Assembly (NCBI RefSeq): GCF_918814575.1 | Contig: NZ_CAKKNS010000009.1 | Coordinates: 1 to 64,000, forward strand | Length of the DNA stretch: 64,000 nt | Origin: Periweissella fabaria | GTDB taxonomy: Bacteria > Bacillota > Bacilli > Lactobacillales > Lactobacillaceae | Reading direction: 5' to 3' | In this document: positions 36,342 to 47,439 of the stretch, one piece after another | How positions within the stretch are numbered: the first letter of the stretch is position 1 | Layout: every line of letters begins with the position of its first letter | Made by a program: the position numbers and the translations under genes | Notes under the pieces: model-generated | What the model saw: only the letters and a program-made list of their open reading frames with translations | Databases searched by the model: none | Told to the model about the DNA's origin: nothing

Positions 36342-36947
36342 ATGAATAATCACTACTATACAGAGAATCCAGATATTGTCCACGATGAAAAAACGTGGTC
36401 ATTCAATTTATTAAATAACGAGATTAAGTTTACCACGGATAATGGCGTTTTTTCAAAACAAACGGTTGATTATGGCACCCGTGTTATGTTAGAAGCATTT
36501 CGTGAAGACCACGCTCCGGTTGGAAAAATCCTTGATTTAGGGACCGGTTATGGACCAGTTGGAATTTCACTAGCATTAGCCTATCCAAAACGAAGCATTG
36601 ACATGGTTGATGTTAATAATTTAGCTTTAAGCTTGGCACAACGTAATGCAACGAATAATCATGTTGCTGATCAAGTTAAGGTCTTTCATTCAAATGTTTA
36701 TGAAGATGTAACTGATAAATATGCGGCCATTTTGACTAATCCACCTGTTCGTGCAGGAAAGGAAATTGTGCAAGCAATGATTAGTGACGCAGCACAACAT
36801 TTAGTAGCAGCTGGTACTTTAACGGTTGTGTTACAAAAGAAACAAGGAGCCCCATCAGCCAAGAAACTAATGGAAGAAGTTTTTGGTAATTGTGAAATTA
36901 TTCGGAAAGATAAAGGCTACTACATTCTAGAAGCCGTTAAAGCCTAA
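36342..36947 (+). CDS. RsmC-like class I SAM-dependent rRNA methyltransferase
   Basis: A 201-residue methyltransferase, probably acting on 16S rRNA guanine like RsmC (YbxB in Bacillus). Motif I (ILDLGTGYGPVGISLA) binds SAM, and the catalytic TNPPVRAGK has the NPPxRAGK form of the RsmC group. The C-terminal half aligns with RsmC, but the N-terminal duplicate domain of E. coli RsmC is absent. I use ATG 36342 with AAGGGGG 8 bases upstream; ATG 36324 would add six residues. tadA follows 13 bases later. Confidence 0.86.
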   Translation: MNNHYYTENPDIVHDEKTWSFNLLNNEIKFTTDNGVFSKQTVDYGTRVMLEAFREDHAPVGKILDLGTGYGPVGISLALAYPKRSIDMVDVNNLALSLAQRNATNNHVADQVKVFHSNVYEDVTDKYAAILTNPPVRAGKEIVQAMISDAAQHLVAAGTLTVVLQKKQGAPSAKKLMEEVFGNCEIIRKDKGYYILEAVKA

Positions 36948-36960
36948 TAGGTATGAAGGA

Positions 36961-37479
36961 ATGCGTGAATTAACGATTGAAGAACAACAAAAATATATGC
37001 AAGCAGCATTAAAAGAGGCGTATAAAGCACGTGCAATTGGTGAAGTGCCAATTGGTGCGGTGATTGTCCATGATGGAGAAATTATAGGCCGCGGTTTTAA
37101 CTTACGCGAACACGTTCAGGATGCAACGATACATGCTGAAATGATGGCCATTCAAGAAGCTAATCGACGGTTAAAATCATGGCGATTGGAAGATTGTCAG
37201 ATGTTTGTAACTCTTGAGCCATGTCCAATGTGTGCGGGGGCAATTATAAACTCGCGGATTCCGCAACTATATTTTGGGGCACGTGATCCAAAAGCAGGTG
37301 CGGTAGGGAGTTTATACAACTTATTAACGGATGAACGGTTCAACCATCAAGTTGAGGTTCATGAACGAATATTAGCTAAAGAATCTGGTGAAGTTTTACA
37401 ACAGTTTTTTAAAGCGATTCGGGCCAAGCAAAAAGCTCGTAAGCAAGCAGCTAAGGCACAACAAACAAAAGATGCTTGA
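36961..37479 (+). CDS. tadA: tRNA-specific adenosine deaminase
   Basis: Converts A34 to inosine in tRNA-Arg(ACG). The 172-residue cytidine-deaminase-fold protein has the zinc site HAEMMAI (His and catalytic Glu) and EPCPMCAGAI (two Cys), plus the tRNA-contact region FGARDPKAGAVGS. A basic tail (KARKQAAKAQ) follows. ATG 36961 has GAAGGA just upstream. The order tadA-ffs-dnaX-ybaB-recR is the Bacillus order. Confidence 0.94.
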   Translation: MRELTIEEQQKYMQAALKEAYKARAIGEVPIGAVIVHDGEIIGRGFNLREHVQDATIHAEMMAIQEANRRLKSWRLEDCQMFVTLEPCPMCAGAIINSRIPQLYFGARDPKAGAVGSLYNLLTDERFNHQVEVHERILAKESGEVLQQFFKAIRAKQKARKQAAKAQQTKDA

Positions 37480-37504
37480 TGTTGGTTGTTAAAACGTGTA
37501 TAAT
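37476..37504 (+). promoter_or_regulatory. Promoter of the SRP RNA gene
   Basis: TTGATG, a 17-base spacer and a consensus TATAAT. It overlaps the tadA stop codon; the predicted start falls about 7 bases downstream, at the first base of the SRP RNA. Confidence 0.75.
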
Positions 37505-37510
37505 TATGTT

Positions 37511-37591
37511 CTGTAAGGCAAGGTTGTACTTCGAACCGGGTCAGGTCTGGAAGGAAGCAGCCCTAAGAATGCTGCAATTTGTGCTTTACAT
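37511..37591 (+). ncRNA. ffs: Signal recognition particle RNA (4.5S type)
   Basis: The universally conserved SRP hairpin core GTCAGGTCTGGAAGGAAGCAG, which binds Ffh, is at about 37540. The ends pair (TGTAAGGCA with GTGCTTTACA), giving a short single-hairpin RNA of about 81 nt, as in many Lactobacillales rather than the 270-nt Bacillus form. Confidence 0.93.
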
Positions 37592-37603
37592 ACATAGTTT
37601 ATG

Positions 37604-37634
37604 AAACGAGGTCAGAAATGACTTCGTTTTTTTT
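37604..37634 (+). terminator. Terminator after ffs
   Basis: AACGAGGTCA pairs with TGACTTCGTT around GAAA, followed by eight T. Confidence 0.88.
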
Positions 37635-37723
37635 ATCGAAATTTGTATTGATAAAGCAGCGATAGATCTTGGTTATGTGGTAATATTGATAGAGTAATTA
37701 TGCAACCAATGGGAGGTAAACAA

Positions 37724-39607
37724 ATGGCTTATCAAGCACTATATCGGGTTTGGCGACCCCAAAAATTTAGTGACATGGTTGGACAAGAAATCATCACTAA
37801 AACGCTGAAAAATGCGATTATTACGGGACAAACAAGCCATGCATATTTGTTTACTGGGCCACGCGGAACAGGTAAAACGTCAGCAGCAAAAATTTTTGCC
37901 AAAGCGTTGAATTGCTTGAATTTACAAGATGGTGAACCATGTAATGAATGTATAAATTGTCAGGCGATTAATAGCGGCTCGTTAAATGATGTCATTGAAA
38001 TTGATGCGGCTTCTAATAATGGGGTTGAAGAAATTCGGGATATTCGCGATAAAGTTAAATATGCGCCAACGCAAGCACCTTTCAAAGTTTACATTATTGA
38101 TGAAGTCCATATGTTATCAACTGGAGCCTTTAACGCTTTATTGAAAACTTTAGAAGAACCACCAGCGCAAGTGGTCTTTATTTTGGCCACAACTGAACCC
38201 CACAAAATTCCCTTAACGATTATTTCACGGACCCAACGCTTTGATTTTCGGCGTATTGGGGCTAGTGCCAGTATTGCGCGAATGGAATATATTTTAGAAC
38301 AAAAAGGTTATCAATATGAAGCGGCCGCTTTAAAAGTAATTGCCAATGCCGCAGAAGGTGGGATGCGTGATGCTTTAAGTATTCTTGATCAAACGTTATC
38401 ATTTGGTGATGATGAAGTTACATTAGCTAATGCATTACTAGTAACAGGTGCCGTTAAGCAAAGTTTATTAAATGAATATGTAACGGCGGTCTTAGCTCAA
38501 GATGTGCCAACTAGTTTACAAGTCTTAGAATCAATTTTAGAAGAAGGTAAAGATGCACATCGCTTTATTGAAGATTTAATTAGTTATATTCGGGATTTAT
38601 TACTAGCTAACCAAGCTCCTGATATGATAACAGTAACTCCAGATGAAGTTTTTACTACATTGAGTAAACAAGTAACCCCAGATTATGCATATGCTGTCAT
38701 TAATGTTTTGAATGACGTCCAACAACAATTACGATTTACAACACATCCAGATGTTTATTTGGAAGTATTGACGGTTAAGTTGGCGAGTTTAAATCCGCAA
38801 GGACAGCCTAGTGAAGTAGTAACGCCAGTAACAGCAAGTACACCTAAGCAGGACGTTACAAAAGCAATTACACAACAAGTAACGCATAATATAGCGCCTA
38901 GTAATGCAGCGTCAATAACGCCCCCAGTTACTCGCCCAGCTGCGATAACACAAGCACCAATTAATGAGGTGCCACCAGTAGTTAGTCAACCAACACCACC
39001 AATGCCATCTGAAGGAGTACGTAATATTCGGGTTAGTGGTCCAGCGGCCCCAGTTGCTAAGCAAGCAATTCCGGGTAAGATGGCTTTTGATGGTCAAACG
39101 GTCTTTAACATCTTACATGCTGCAACCAAGGGGGCCCTACGGCAAGTTGAAGATAACTATCCAGATTTACTCAATATGTTAAGCGTTGTTGAAATGGCAA
39201 AATTAAACCAGGCCAAACCAGTTGCTGCAAGTCCCGATGGGGTTGTCTTGTCATTTAGTCAACCATACATCCATCGCTTAGCGCAGCAAGATATGGCATT
39301 GCAAAATAATATTTTGCAATCTTTGAATCGCTTAACCGGTGACACGCCAACCGTAGCTTTGATTACGGATGACCAGTGGATACAGTTACGTAATAGCTAT
39401 GTTAGCCAATATAAAGAAAAAGTAGCGTTTACTGATATGGATGTACCAGAATTGGCAGCAATTGCGGTAGAAACACAACCACCAGTAGATGTTCCAACTA
39501 GTCCAATGATAGAAACAGCGCCAGCCGAGCCAGTTGTTATTGAGCCGGAGTTGATTGCGCAAGCCAAAGATTTATTTGGTGATATTGTAACCGTCGAAAA
39601 TAATTAA
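37724..39607 (+). CDS. dnaX: DNA polymerase III gamma/tau subunit
   Basis: Clamp-loader ATPase that loads the sliding clamp and joins polymerase cores. 627 residues: an AAA+ domain with GPRGTGKTS (Walker A), a four-cysteine zinc module (LNCL and CNECINC region) and [10 protein letters not shown]. Then come the collar domain and a long proline/threonine-rich linker (about residues 380-450) leading to a C-terminal tau-like region. I use ATG 37724 ([12 protein letters not shown]) with GGAGG 9 bases upstream. The frame is intact, with no evident slippery site. Confidence 0.95.
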   Translation: MAYQALYRVWRPQKFSDMVGQEIITKTLKNAIITGQTSHAYLFTGPRGTGKTSAAKIFAKALNCLNLQDGEPCNECINCQAINSGSLNDVIEIDAASNNGVEEIRDIRDKVKYAPTQAPFKVYIIDEVHMLSTGAFNALLKTLEEPPAQVVFILATTEPHKIPLTIISRTQRFDFRRIGASASIARMEYILEQKGYQYEAAALKVIANAAEGGMRDALSILDQTLSFGDDEVTLANALLVTGAVKQSLLNEYVTAVLAQDVPTSLQVLESILEEGKDAHRFIEDLISYIRDLLLANQAPDMITVTPDEVFTTLSKQVTPDYAYAVINVLNDVQQQLRFTTHPDVYLEVLTVKLASLNPQGQPSEVVTPVTASTPKQDVTKAITQQVTHNIAPSNAASITPPVTRPAAITQAPINEVPPVVSQPTPPMPSEGVRNIRVSGPAAPVAKQAIPGKMAFDGQTVFNILHAATKGALRQVEDNYPDLLNMLSVVEMAKLNQAKPVAASPDGVVLSFSQPYIHRLAQQDMALQNNILQSLNRLTGDTPTVALITDDQWIQLRNSYVSQYKEKVAFTDMDVPELAAIAVETQPPVDVPTSPMIETAPAEPVVIEPELIAQAKDLFGDIVTVENN

Positions 39608-39633
39608 TTAACGAAAGAATGAGGAATGATAAT

Positions 39634-39939
39634 ATGATGGGTGGAAACATGCAAGGTATGATGAAGCAAATGCAAAAGATGCAAAAGCAAATGCAAAGTG
39701 AACAAGCGGAGTTAGAAGCAACTGAATTTGTTGGAGTTGCTCCAAGTGACTTAGTTAAGGTTACTTTTACTGGTGATCGTAAATTAAAAGATGTAGTGAT
39801 TGCACCAACTATTGTAGATCCTGATGATGTTGATACATTACAAGATATGTTAGTAGTTGCAGTCAATGATGCAATGGCTAAAATCGATGACCAAACAGCG
39901 CAAACAATGGGTAAATACACGCGTGGTTTAGGATTCTAA
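39634..39939 (+). CDS. YbaB/EbfC-family nucleoid-associated protein
   Basis: A small DNA-binding protein, 101 residues, with a methionine/glutamine-rich N terminus ([18 protein letters not shown]) forming one arm of the tweezer dimer and the core [18 protein letters not shown]. It lies between dnaX and recR, as in nearly all Firmicutes, and is linked to recombination. I use ATG 39634, behind GAGGA; ATG 39619 is too early for that SD. Confidence 0.92.
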   Translation: MMGGNMQGMMKQMQKMQKQMQSEQAELEATEFVGVAPSDLVKVTFTGDRKLKDVVIAPTIVDPDDVDTLQDMLVVAVNDAMAKIDDQTAQTMGKYTRGLGF

Positions 39940-39962
39940 ATAATTGTTAAAAGGAGAGTCTG

Positions 39963-40562
39963 ATGCAATATCCAGAACCAATTGCCCAATTGATTGAAAG
40001 TTATATGAAATTACCAGGAATTGGACAAAAATCAGCCACTCGCCTAGCATTTTATACCCTAGGTATGGATGAAGAAGATGTGACAGGATTTGCCCAAGCG
40101 CTAATTGCAGCCAAACGTGATTTACAATTTTGTAGTGTTTGTGGCAATATAACGGAAACTGATCCATGTATTATTTGCCAAGATCCAAGTCGTGACCAAA
40201 CGACTATTTTGGTTGTTGAACAATCCAAAGATGTTATGTCAATGGAGAATACCCGTGAGTATCATGGATTGTATCATGTTCTACATGGTGTATTGTCACC
40301 AATGGATGGTAAGGGCCCAGATGATATTAACATTGCGAGCTTAATTAAGCGGCTACAAGAAAATGAAAGTATTACAGAAGTAATTGTTGCGACAAATGCC
40401 AATGCTGAAGGGGAAGCTACTGCAATGTATTTAGCCCGGATGCTCAAGCCAGCCGGTATTAAAGTAACCCGTTTAGCCCATGGATTAGCAGTGGGGAGCG
40501 ATATTGATTATGCTGATGAAATGACTTTAATTAAAGCTGTTGAGGGGAGAACGGAATTATGA
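39963..40562 (+). CDS. recR: Recombination protein RecR
   Basis: Works with RecF and RecO to load RecA at gaps. 199 residues: helix-hairpin-helix ([16 protein letters not shown]), zinc finger ([16 protein letters not shown]) and a TOPRIM domain ([13 protein letters not shown]). ATG 39963 has AAGGAGAG 6 bases upstream. Its last bases overlap the start of the yaaL-like gene (ATGA-type overlap), so translation is coupled. Confidence 0.96.
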   Translation: MQYPEPIAQLIESYMKLPGIGQKSATRLAFYTLGMDEEDVTGFAQALIAAKRDLQFCSVCGNITETDPCIICQDPSRDQTTILVVEQSKDVMSMENTREYHGLYHVLHGVLSPMDGKGPDDINIASLIKRLQENESITEVIVATNANAEGEATAMYLARMLKPAGIKVTRLAHGLAVGSDIDYADEMTLIKAVEGRTEL

Positions 40563-40819
40563 GTCGGCTGAGTAAGCGTAAAAAAGCATTGACGCATTTG
40601 GCATATGATGAAATGTTAATGGATCAAGTTGATGAAGCGAAAATTGATTGGGATTTGGCAAAATCATCTGAGCGGGCAATGACGGAAAGTAATTATGACG
40701 GGCGGTTAATTCAAGCTCAAACAGCGTTAACTAAACAAAAATTTTTTTACTACTATCGTGAAGCTCGTCGTCGCCAAATTACAGGGCGTATTCAACGTAG
40801 TGTATTTACGATTGATTAA
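40559..40819 (+). CDS. YaaL/DUF2508-family protein
   Basis: 86 residues, highly charged, with no membrane segment. DUF2508 (YaaL) proteins follow recR in Firmicutes and their function is unknown. The conserved features seen are the N-terminal basic run (KRKKAL), [17 protein letters not shown] and the C-terminal [13 protein letters not shown]. The ATG overlaps recR by four bases, with GGGAG upstream. Confidence 0.85.
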   Translation: MSRLSKRKKALTHLAYDEMLMDQVDEAKIDWDLAKSSERAMTESNYDGRLIQAQTALTKQKFFYYYREARRRQITGRIQRSVFTID

Positions 40820-40832
40820 TTAGGAGCATAGG

Positions 40833-41684
40833 ATGTCTAAAAAGAAGCAAACACCACAATCGGGCTTTGCATCGATTATTGGCTTAATTATTTTAGTTGC
40901 ATTAGCGGCCGCTTGGTTTACTAATGGTGATGCTGGAAAAAATAAACAAGACCAAAGTACCGTAACTAGTCAAGTTAGCAAACATTCCTCAGCACACAAT
41001 AATCATGCGGTAACTTCAAGTTCAGCAACAGATTCAGCTAAACAGGCAGCTAATTCAGATGCTAATAAAAATCAACAATCAGCAGCACAACCTAATGTGG
41101 ATCTAGCACAATTAAATTTTAGTGGACAACAAATCATCCAGGTTAATAATGGCCAACCAGATTTTAATGCTAGTCAATTAGCGACTAATCGTGGCGCGTG
41201 GGCAACATACCAACCGCTAGATAATTTAGGGCGTGCTACTGGAGCAAGTGCGTTATTGAATAAAAGTTTAATGCCGCATGCTAAGCGCCAACGCTTGACG
41301 GTTAATCCGACGGGGTTTAAGAACCGTAAAGTCATGATTAATGGTCATGAAGAGTGGTTATATAATCGCTCACATTTGATTGGTTACCAATTTACAGGTC
41401 AAAATAACAACCTACAAAACTTAGTAACTGGAACCCGTTCATTGAATGATCCAGGCATGTCATATTATGAAAATATGGTCGCTAGTTATCTGCGAAGTCA
41501 CCCTAATGATTATGTTCGATATCAGATAACGCCTTACTATCGTGGTCAAGAATTAGTACCACGAGGAGTGCAAATGCAAGCTGAATCAATTGAAAGTCAA
41601 ACAATTCGGTTTAACTTGTACATTTTTAATGTTCAAGCGGGCATAAATATTAACTATCAAAATGGGTACTCAAGTACTAATTAA
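40833..41684 (+). CDS. Membrane-anchored DNA/RNA non-specific endonuclease (EndA-like)
   Basis: 283 residues: a short basic N terminus, one membrane segment (about residues 14-28), a Ser/Thr/Asn-rich linker to about residue 88, and a nuclease domain of the beta-beta-alpha-metal type. The catalytic region NRSHLIGYQFTGQNNN (about residues 180-195) replaces the DRGH motif with RSH, as in streptococcal EndA-like enzymes; the Asn in NNNLQNLVTG is the likely metal ligand. It probably degrades extracellular DNA or takes part in DNA uptake. It follows yaaL by 13 bases with AGGAG upstream. Confidence 0.85.
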   Translation: MSKKKQTPQSGFASIIGLIILVALAAAWFTNGDAGKNKQDQSTVTSQVSKHSSAHNNHAVTSSSATDSAKQAANSDANKNQQSAAQPNVDLAQLNFSGQQIIQVNNGQPDFNASQLATNRGAWATYQPLDNLGRATGASALLNKSLMPHAKRQRLTVNPTGFKNRKVMINGHEEWLYNRSHLIGYQFTGQNNNLQNLVTGTRSLNDPGMSYYENMVASYLRSHPNDYVRYQITPYYRGQELVPRGVQMQAESIESQTIRFNLYIFNVQAGININYQNGYSSTN

Positions 41685-41709
41685 CATGTTAAAATAGGCT
41701 AAGCAATGA

Positions 41710-41937
41710 TATAGACAAAGTAGTTAACAAAAATTGATGCAGAAAGTTAGTGTTTGCTGGGAACTAACCAAAGTTTGTTAAACGAAGTTACATCTATGGA
41801 GCATAAGCGGTTCGTCTCGTTATCGACGCCTAAGGCTACAATTGTAGTAAATTAAGGTGGTACCACGGAATTTATTCGTCCTTAAGTGCATAGTAATGCG
41901 CTTGAGGACTTTTTTTATGGAAAAAAGGAGAATTTAA
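41710..41937 (+). ncRNA. T-box leader (tyrosyl) of tyrS
   Basis: Contains the canonical T-box AAGGTGGTACCACG (41854-41867) followed by a terminator hairpin, CGTCCTTAAG...CTTGAGGAC with seven T, at 41877-41917. TAC at 41789-41791, in GAAGTTACATC, is the likely Tyr specifier. An extended -10 (TGATATAGA) lies near 41707-41715. It senses uncharged tRNA-Tyr by transcription antitermination. Confidence 0.93.
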
Positions 41938-43191
<1,254 letters not shown>

Positions 43192-43205
43192 AAAATACTA
43201 AATAA

Positions 43206-43243
43206 AAAGCTACCAGTATTAATTTTACTGGTAGCTTTTTACG
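43206..43243. terminator. Bidirectional terminator between tyrS and the LysR gene
   Basis: AAAAGCTACCAGTA pairs with TACTGGTAGCTTTT, with A and T runs outside. It serves both convergent genes. Confidence 0.9.
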
Positions 43244-43246
43244 TTT

Positions 43247-44134
43247 TTATTTGGGAGCTAAGTGCTTATCTAATAATTCCAGAATATTTTTTTGAGCTGG
43301 AGTTAGGACATGCGCCGTACGATATGCAATACTAGTGATAAATTCTGGTTGGTTATCATCAAGTAAATCAAGCGCGACAACATCAGTACGTTGATCTTGG
43401 GTAATGCTAGCTAGAAATGAAATCCCTAGATTAGCAGCTACCATGTTGAGAACCAGATTAACATCGGTTGAACGAAAGACGGGGTTTAAACGCATATGGT
43501 TTCGATTAGCTAGTTTACTGATGGCTTGGGTATGGACAAAGCTTTCATTTAACAAAATAAAGGGTAATCCTTTTAAATCAGCAAAATGAACCGCTTTTTG
43601 GGCAGCTAAAGGATGAGTTTTCGATACAAAGATTTTAAATGGGTGCCGTGCAAATTCTTTAGTTATTAATGATTTATATGAGAGCGGCTCATCTGAACCA
43701 AGAAGTGCAATATCTATTTTACCGTGTAGTAGTGCTTTACGAAGATCGTTGGAACCACTTTCAATCGTTTGGATATTATGAAGTAGTTCTAACGAGTTCA
43801 GTTGGCTAGCAATTTGCGTAAAGTAATAATTACGAATAATTGGTGGTAAGCCTAATGTAATTTGATCATTATTGAGGCGACTAATTTCATCTTTAGTGAC
43901 TGCCCATTCATTTAAAATTTGATTAGCGTGCTTGTTGAGCTGTTCACCGGCTAAGGTAATATAGAGATCATTATGAGAATGGTCACGGACGACTAATTGT
44001 GTAGCAAGTTCTTCTTCTAAACGTTTAATGGCCGCACTAATTGTTGGTTGGCTAACATTAAAAAAAGCGGCTACTTTGGAAAAGTTTTTTTGCAATATTA
44101 ATTGCTGATAATATTCTAAGTCACGAATATACAT
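43247..44134 (-). CDS. LysR-family transcriptional regulator
   Basis: 295 residues. The N-terminal helix-turn-helix is FFNVSQPTISAAIKRLEEEL (about residues 25-44), and the C-terminal two-lobed effector domain contains ITLGLPPI and FKIFVSKTHPLAA. It is divergent from the AEC carrier gene 375 bases away. In lactic acid bacteria a similar LysR gene (mleR) accompanies malolactic genes, but no malolactic enzyme is here, so the effector is unknown. LysR proteins usually activate the divergent gene and repress themselves. Confidence 0.88.
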   Translation of the reverse strand: MYIRDLEYYQQLILQKNFSKVAAFFNVSQPTISAAIKRLEEELATQLVVRDHSHNDLYITLAGEQLNKHANQILNEWAVTKDEISRLNNDQITLGLPPIIRNYYFTQIASQLNSLELLHNIQTIESGSNDLRKALLHGKIDIALLGSDEPLSYKSLITKEFARHPFKIFVSKTHPLAAQKAVHFADLKGLPFILLNESFVHTQAISKLANRNHMRLNPVFRSTDVNLVLNMVAANLGISFLASITQDQRTDVVALDLLDDNQPEFITSIAYRTAHVLTPAQKNILELLDKHLAPK

Positions 44135-44170
44135 GGTTACTCCTTGCTATGACTGTTTTTTGTAAGCTGA

Positions 44171-44187
44171 TATAAAAATCATTTATA
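44171..44187. promoter_or_regulatory. Possible LysR operator
   Basis: TATAAAAATCATTTATA is a perfect inverted repeat (TATAAA, five bases, TTTATA) of the T-N11-A class, about 40 bases from the lysR start. The rest of 44188-44509 contains a small hairpin (GGTACA/TGTACC, near 44352-44369) but no element I recognise. Confidence 0.4.
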
Positions 44188-44509
44188 GCTCGTATTCAAT
44201 TTGACTATACCTTTTATAAAGGGCTAAATTAGATAATAATGCATAGAGGTATAAGAAAAGTAATTAAAGAATTAGCGTGTGCTACACAAAAGGATTTAAT
44301 TTAGTTAGCGATGGTTTGAATACGGTTACGATGCGCTTTTAATAAAGCAAGGTACACAACATTGTACCATTGATTTTAGTTAATACGTATAGAGGTGATA
44401 CAAACAGCGGTAAAATTTAATTAAGGCGGCATCCTGGTAGTCTGATTAATTAGTTATTTGTTCAAGTACACAGTAAATGAAAGTTTTAAGGATTTTGAGG
44501 TAGGGGATA

Positions 44510-45484
44510 ATGGCAGTATTATGGAGTTCCATCCAAAGTGTGCTCGTAGTTGTAATTATTATGGCACTTGGTTATGTGTTACGTGTTAAAGGTTGGTTTG
44601 CGGATAGTTTTGGTAAGAATATTTCTAAATTTATCAAAAATATTGCTTTGCCAGCTTCAATTTTTGTATCAGTACTACAACGCTTGACGCGTGGTACCTT
44701 AGTATCATTCTCAAGTTACTTGATTTGGGGATTTTTGGCCGTAATTATCGGTTATGTAATTGCATTTATTTTAGTTAAAGTTTTAAAAGTTCAACCTGGC
44801 CGCCGTGGGATTATGATTAATGCCATTGTTAATGCCAATACAATTTTTATTGGTTTGCCATTGAATATTGCGTTGTTTGGGAATGATAGTTTGACTTATT
44901 TCTTGGTTTACTACATCGTAAATACCGTTTCAACTTGGGCTTTTGGGGTCTTTTTGATTAGCAACGATGATCCAACCAAAGTTGCTAACACTGGTGAAAA
45001 ACAAAAAATTAATTGGAAACAAGTTATTCCAATGCCATTAGTTGGTTTTGTGGTAGCTTTAGTATTTTTATTATTGAATATTCCAATTTTGAAAGTTACT
45101 TTCTTGCAACAAAGTATGACCTACGTTGGTAGTTTAGTAACGCCACTTTCATTAATTTACATTGGGATTGTGTTAGCAGATGCAGGTTTGAAAAGTATTA
45201 AATTTGATCGGGATACGATTGTGGCATTATGTGGTCGGTTTATCTTATCACCAGTTATTATGATTGCCATCGTATACTTTGCAAGTCACCATGGAGTTAA
45301 TTTAGCTCCGCTATTGCAAAAGACATTAATTGTCCAATCTGCCACACCAATGTTAGCAGTCTTACCAATCTTGGCTGCAGAATCACATGGTGATGTTAAG
45401 TTTGCTACTAATATTGTGACGACTTCAACTGTGCTATTCATTATTGTTGTACCAATTTTGATGACAATTATTCAATATATTTAA
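44510..45484 (+). CDS. AEC-family transporter, possibly malate/organic acid permease
   Basis: 324 residues with about ten hydrophobic segments, typical of the auxin-efflux-carrier (AEC) family. The repeat-like motifs IALPASIFVSVL in the first half and TLIVQSATPMLAVLP in the second match the crossover regions of AEC carriers such as MleP. A malate or other carboxylate role is suggested by the divergent LysR gene, not shown by sequence. It starts at ATG with GAGGTAGGGG upstream. The long ~300-base leader is unexplained. A terminator follows. Confidence 0.85.
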   Translation: MAVLWSSIQSVLVVVIIMALGYVLRVKGWFADSFGKNISKFIKNIALPASIFVSVLQRLTRGTLVSFSSYLIWGFLAVIIGYVIAFILVKVLKVQPGRRGIMINAIVNANTIFIGLPLNIALFGNDSLTYFLVYYIVNTVSTWAFGVFLISNDDPTKVANTGEKQKINWKQVIPMPLVGFVVALVFLLLNIPILKVTFLQQSMTYVGSLVTPLSLIYIGIVLADAGLKSIKFDRDTIVALCGRFILSPVIMIAIVYFASHHGVNLAPLLQKTLIVQSATPMLAVLPILAAESHGDVKFATNIVTTSTVLFIIVVPILMTIIQYI

Positions 45485-45492
45485 ATTGTTTT

Positions 45493-45525
45493 AGAGAAAT
45501 CACTAATTAGTGGTTTCTTTTTTTG
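45493..45525 (+). terminator. Terminator after the AEC carrier gene
   Basis: AGAAATCACTA pairs with TAGTGGTTTCT (one G-T pair), followed by a run of T's. Confidence 0.85.
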
Positions 45526-45606
45526 TTGTCATCATAATGGTAGATTCCAAAAAAGCCTAAAATTATGATACAATTTAATAATTATATAAATAAAGTGAGG
45601 AGTATA

Positions 45607-46383
45607 ATGCAAACAATGACAGTTGGTGATTATAAGCGGCAAGCCCGCCAAAAGTTAAGTGGCAACTGGGGAGCGGCAGTACGTTTAAATGCCTTTCCAG
45701 CAGCTTTAAAGTTTATTAGTATGTTTTTATCATCATTATTAATAATTGGTTTGGTTACCCTAATTATCTTCTTAGCCAAAGATCCACATACTGGTAGTGA
45801 GGTTTCACGTGCCGTTCAATCCGGAATGGATAGTAGTACGGATGCAACCTTTAATACAACTTTTATGGGATCATATGGAAATGAAGTAGGTTCATTTTTA
45901 ATGTCAATTATAATCGCTATGGTATCAACGGGGATTTATTGGACATCACTTGATTGGTTGCGCGGCAAAATCGAAACCGTAACATTTAACAATGCATTTG
46001 ATGGTTTCCGGAGTAACAATGTATTAGCGAACTTTATGTTGTTATTAGTAATGACGTTGTTCAAAATTTTATGGACATGTTTATTTATTATTCCTGGATG
46101 TATCAAAGTATTCTCATATTCACAAACTTTGTTTATTTACAAAGATATGGTGGATAAGCATGGTCGTGAAAACGTACCAACTAGTTGGGCTTGGTATATC
46201 ACCGCTAGTCGGCGATTAATGCAAGGCCACAAGGCTCAGTTGTTTTGGCTTGAATTCAGCTTTATTGGTTGGTACATTGTCGTCTTATTAACTTTAGGAA
46301 TTGCTTGGTTTTGGGTAATGCCATATGTAAATATGACGCGGACGGTTTTCTATGAAAACTTAGCTGGAGAAACGTTTAAATAA
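45607..46383 (+). CDS. DUF975-family membrane protein
   Basis: 258 residues with a soluble N-terminal segment (DYKRQARQKLSGNWGAAV, the family start) and about four to six membrane helices. The central LDWLRGKIETVTFNNAFDGF and the later WAWYITASRRLMQGHKAQLF are conserved DUF975 segments. Function unknown. I use ATG 45607 with GAGGAG 6 bases upstream; the in-frame ATG at 45565 has no SD. It is monocistronic between the AEC gene and the rapZ promoter. Confidence 0.82.
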   Translation: MQTMTVGDYKRQARQKLSGNWGAAVRLNAFPAALKFISMFLSSLLIIGLVTLIIFLAKDPHTGSEVSRAVQSGMDSSTDATFNTTFMGSYGNEVGSFLMSIIIAMVSTGIYWTSLDWLRGKIETVTFNNAFDGFRSNNVLANFMLLLVMTLFKILWTCLFIIPGCIKVFSYSQTLFIYKDMVDKHGRENVPTSWAWYITASRRLMQGHKAQLFWLEFSFIGWYIVVLLTLGIAWFWVMPYVNMTRTVFYENLAGETFK

Positions 46384-46428
46384 ACAGTGTTAACTTGATA
46401 ACATTGTTACAGATTAAGTAGTAAAAAT

Positions 46429-46510
46429 TGATATAATAGTCTATGAACCTGAAATATAGACGCGCATTAAAATCCGGAAGCGACTTAAAAGGTCAGCTTG
46501 CGGATTTTAA
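46429..46510 (+). promoter_or_regulatory. rapZ promoter and long leader hairpin
   Basis: TGATATAAT (46429-46437) is an extended -10. In the leader, TTAAAATCCG (46467-46476) and CGGATTTTAA (46501-46510) are perfect complements, and inner AAGCGAC/GTCAGCTT pairs nearly extend the stem. No T run follows, so it is a leader structure rather than a plain terminator. Confidence 0.55.
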
Positions 46511-46560
46511 TTATCTTCTGGGATAAATTCGATAAAATAAGTTTGCTAATGGGAGGTAAA

Positions 46561-47439
46561 ATGATGAAAAATGAACAGGAAATTGTAATTATCACGGGGA
46601 TGAGTGGTGCCGGAAAAACCGTTGCCATGCAGGCATTTGAAGATATGGGTTTTTTAACAACTGATAATCTCCCAATTGCACTTTTAGGGCAGTTTTTTAA
46701 AATGCTCCAAGATAGCCAATCAGTCCAAAAAGTAGCGTTGGTTGTTGATGCACGATCAATGGAATTGCTTGGTAGCATTGATGAAATGTGGAAAAATAAA
46801 CGTGCCACCACAAAGATATTATTTCTAGATGCTAATGAACAAGAATTAGTTGCCCGGTATAAAGAATCTCGGCGCCAACATCCGTTAGCCCCAGATGGTC
46901 GAGTATTGGAAGGAATTGAAAAAGAACGCAATGTCCTTGAAGGTATTAAAAATCACGCCGATATTTTAATTAATACAGGGGATTTATCTAATCGACAACT
47001 CCGCAAAATTTTATTTGCCAAATTTAGTGATGGGACTCACCGAGCACCATTCAATGTGCAAGTAATGTCATTTGGCTTTAAGTATGGCTTACCGTTAGAT
47101 GCTGATTTAGTCTGGGATGTACGCTTTTTAACTAATCCATTCTACGATCCATCATTACGTGATTTAACCGGTTTAGACCAACCAGTGTATGATTACGTTA
47201 TGCAAACTGATGGGGCTGAAGAATTTTTCCAAAATTATGTGAAACTCTTGAATTTAACGATTCCCCGCTACATTAGTGAAGGAAAAACGTCATTAGTAAT
47301 TGCGATTGGTTGTACGGGAGGTCAACACCGTTCAGTAGCTTTTGCCGAGCGCATTGGGCGGACTCTTGAAGCAAATTATCAAGTTCGAATAACCCACCGC
47401 GATATTGAGTTACGCAAAGAATCGAGCGTTAAGTCATGA
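46561..47439 (+). CDS. rapZ: RapZ/YvcJ-family RNase adapter and nucleotide-binding protein
   Basis: 292 residues. An N-terminal P-loop GMSGAGKT (about residues 13-20) binds ATP/GTP. The C-terminal half has [20 protein letters not shown] and CTGGQHRSV, the RNA- and metabolite-binding domain. In E. coli RapZ senses glucosamine-6-phosphate and guides GlmZ decay; in Bacillus YvcJ affects competence. The link to glucosamine metabolism suits glmM, glmS and nagB in this window. The ATG has GGGAGG 7 bases upstream, and the gene overlaps yvcK by four bases (ATGA). Confidence 0.94.
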   Translation: MMKNEQEIVIITGMSGAGKTVAMQAFEDMGFLTTDNLPIALLGQFFKMLQDSQSVQKVALVVDARSMELLGSIDEMWKNKRATTKILFLDANEQELVARYKESRRQHPLAPDGRVLEGIEKERNVLEGIKNHADILINTGDLSNRQLRKILFAKFSDGTHRAPFNVQVMSFGFKYGLPLDADLVWDVRFLTNPFYDPSLRDLTGLDQPVYDYVMQTDGAEEFFQNYVKLLNLTIPRYISEGKTSLVIAIGCTGGQHRSVAFAERIGRTLEANYQVRITHRDIELRKESSVKS

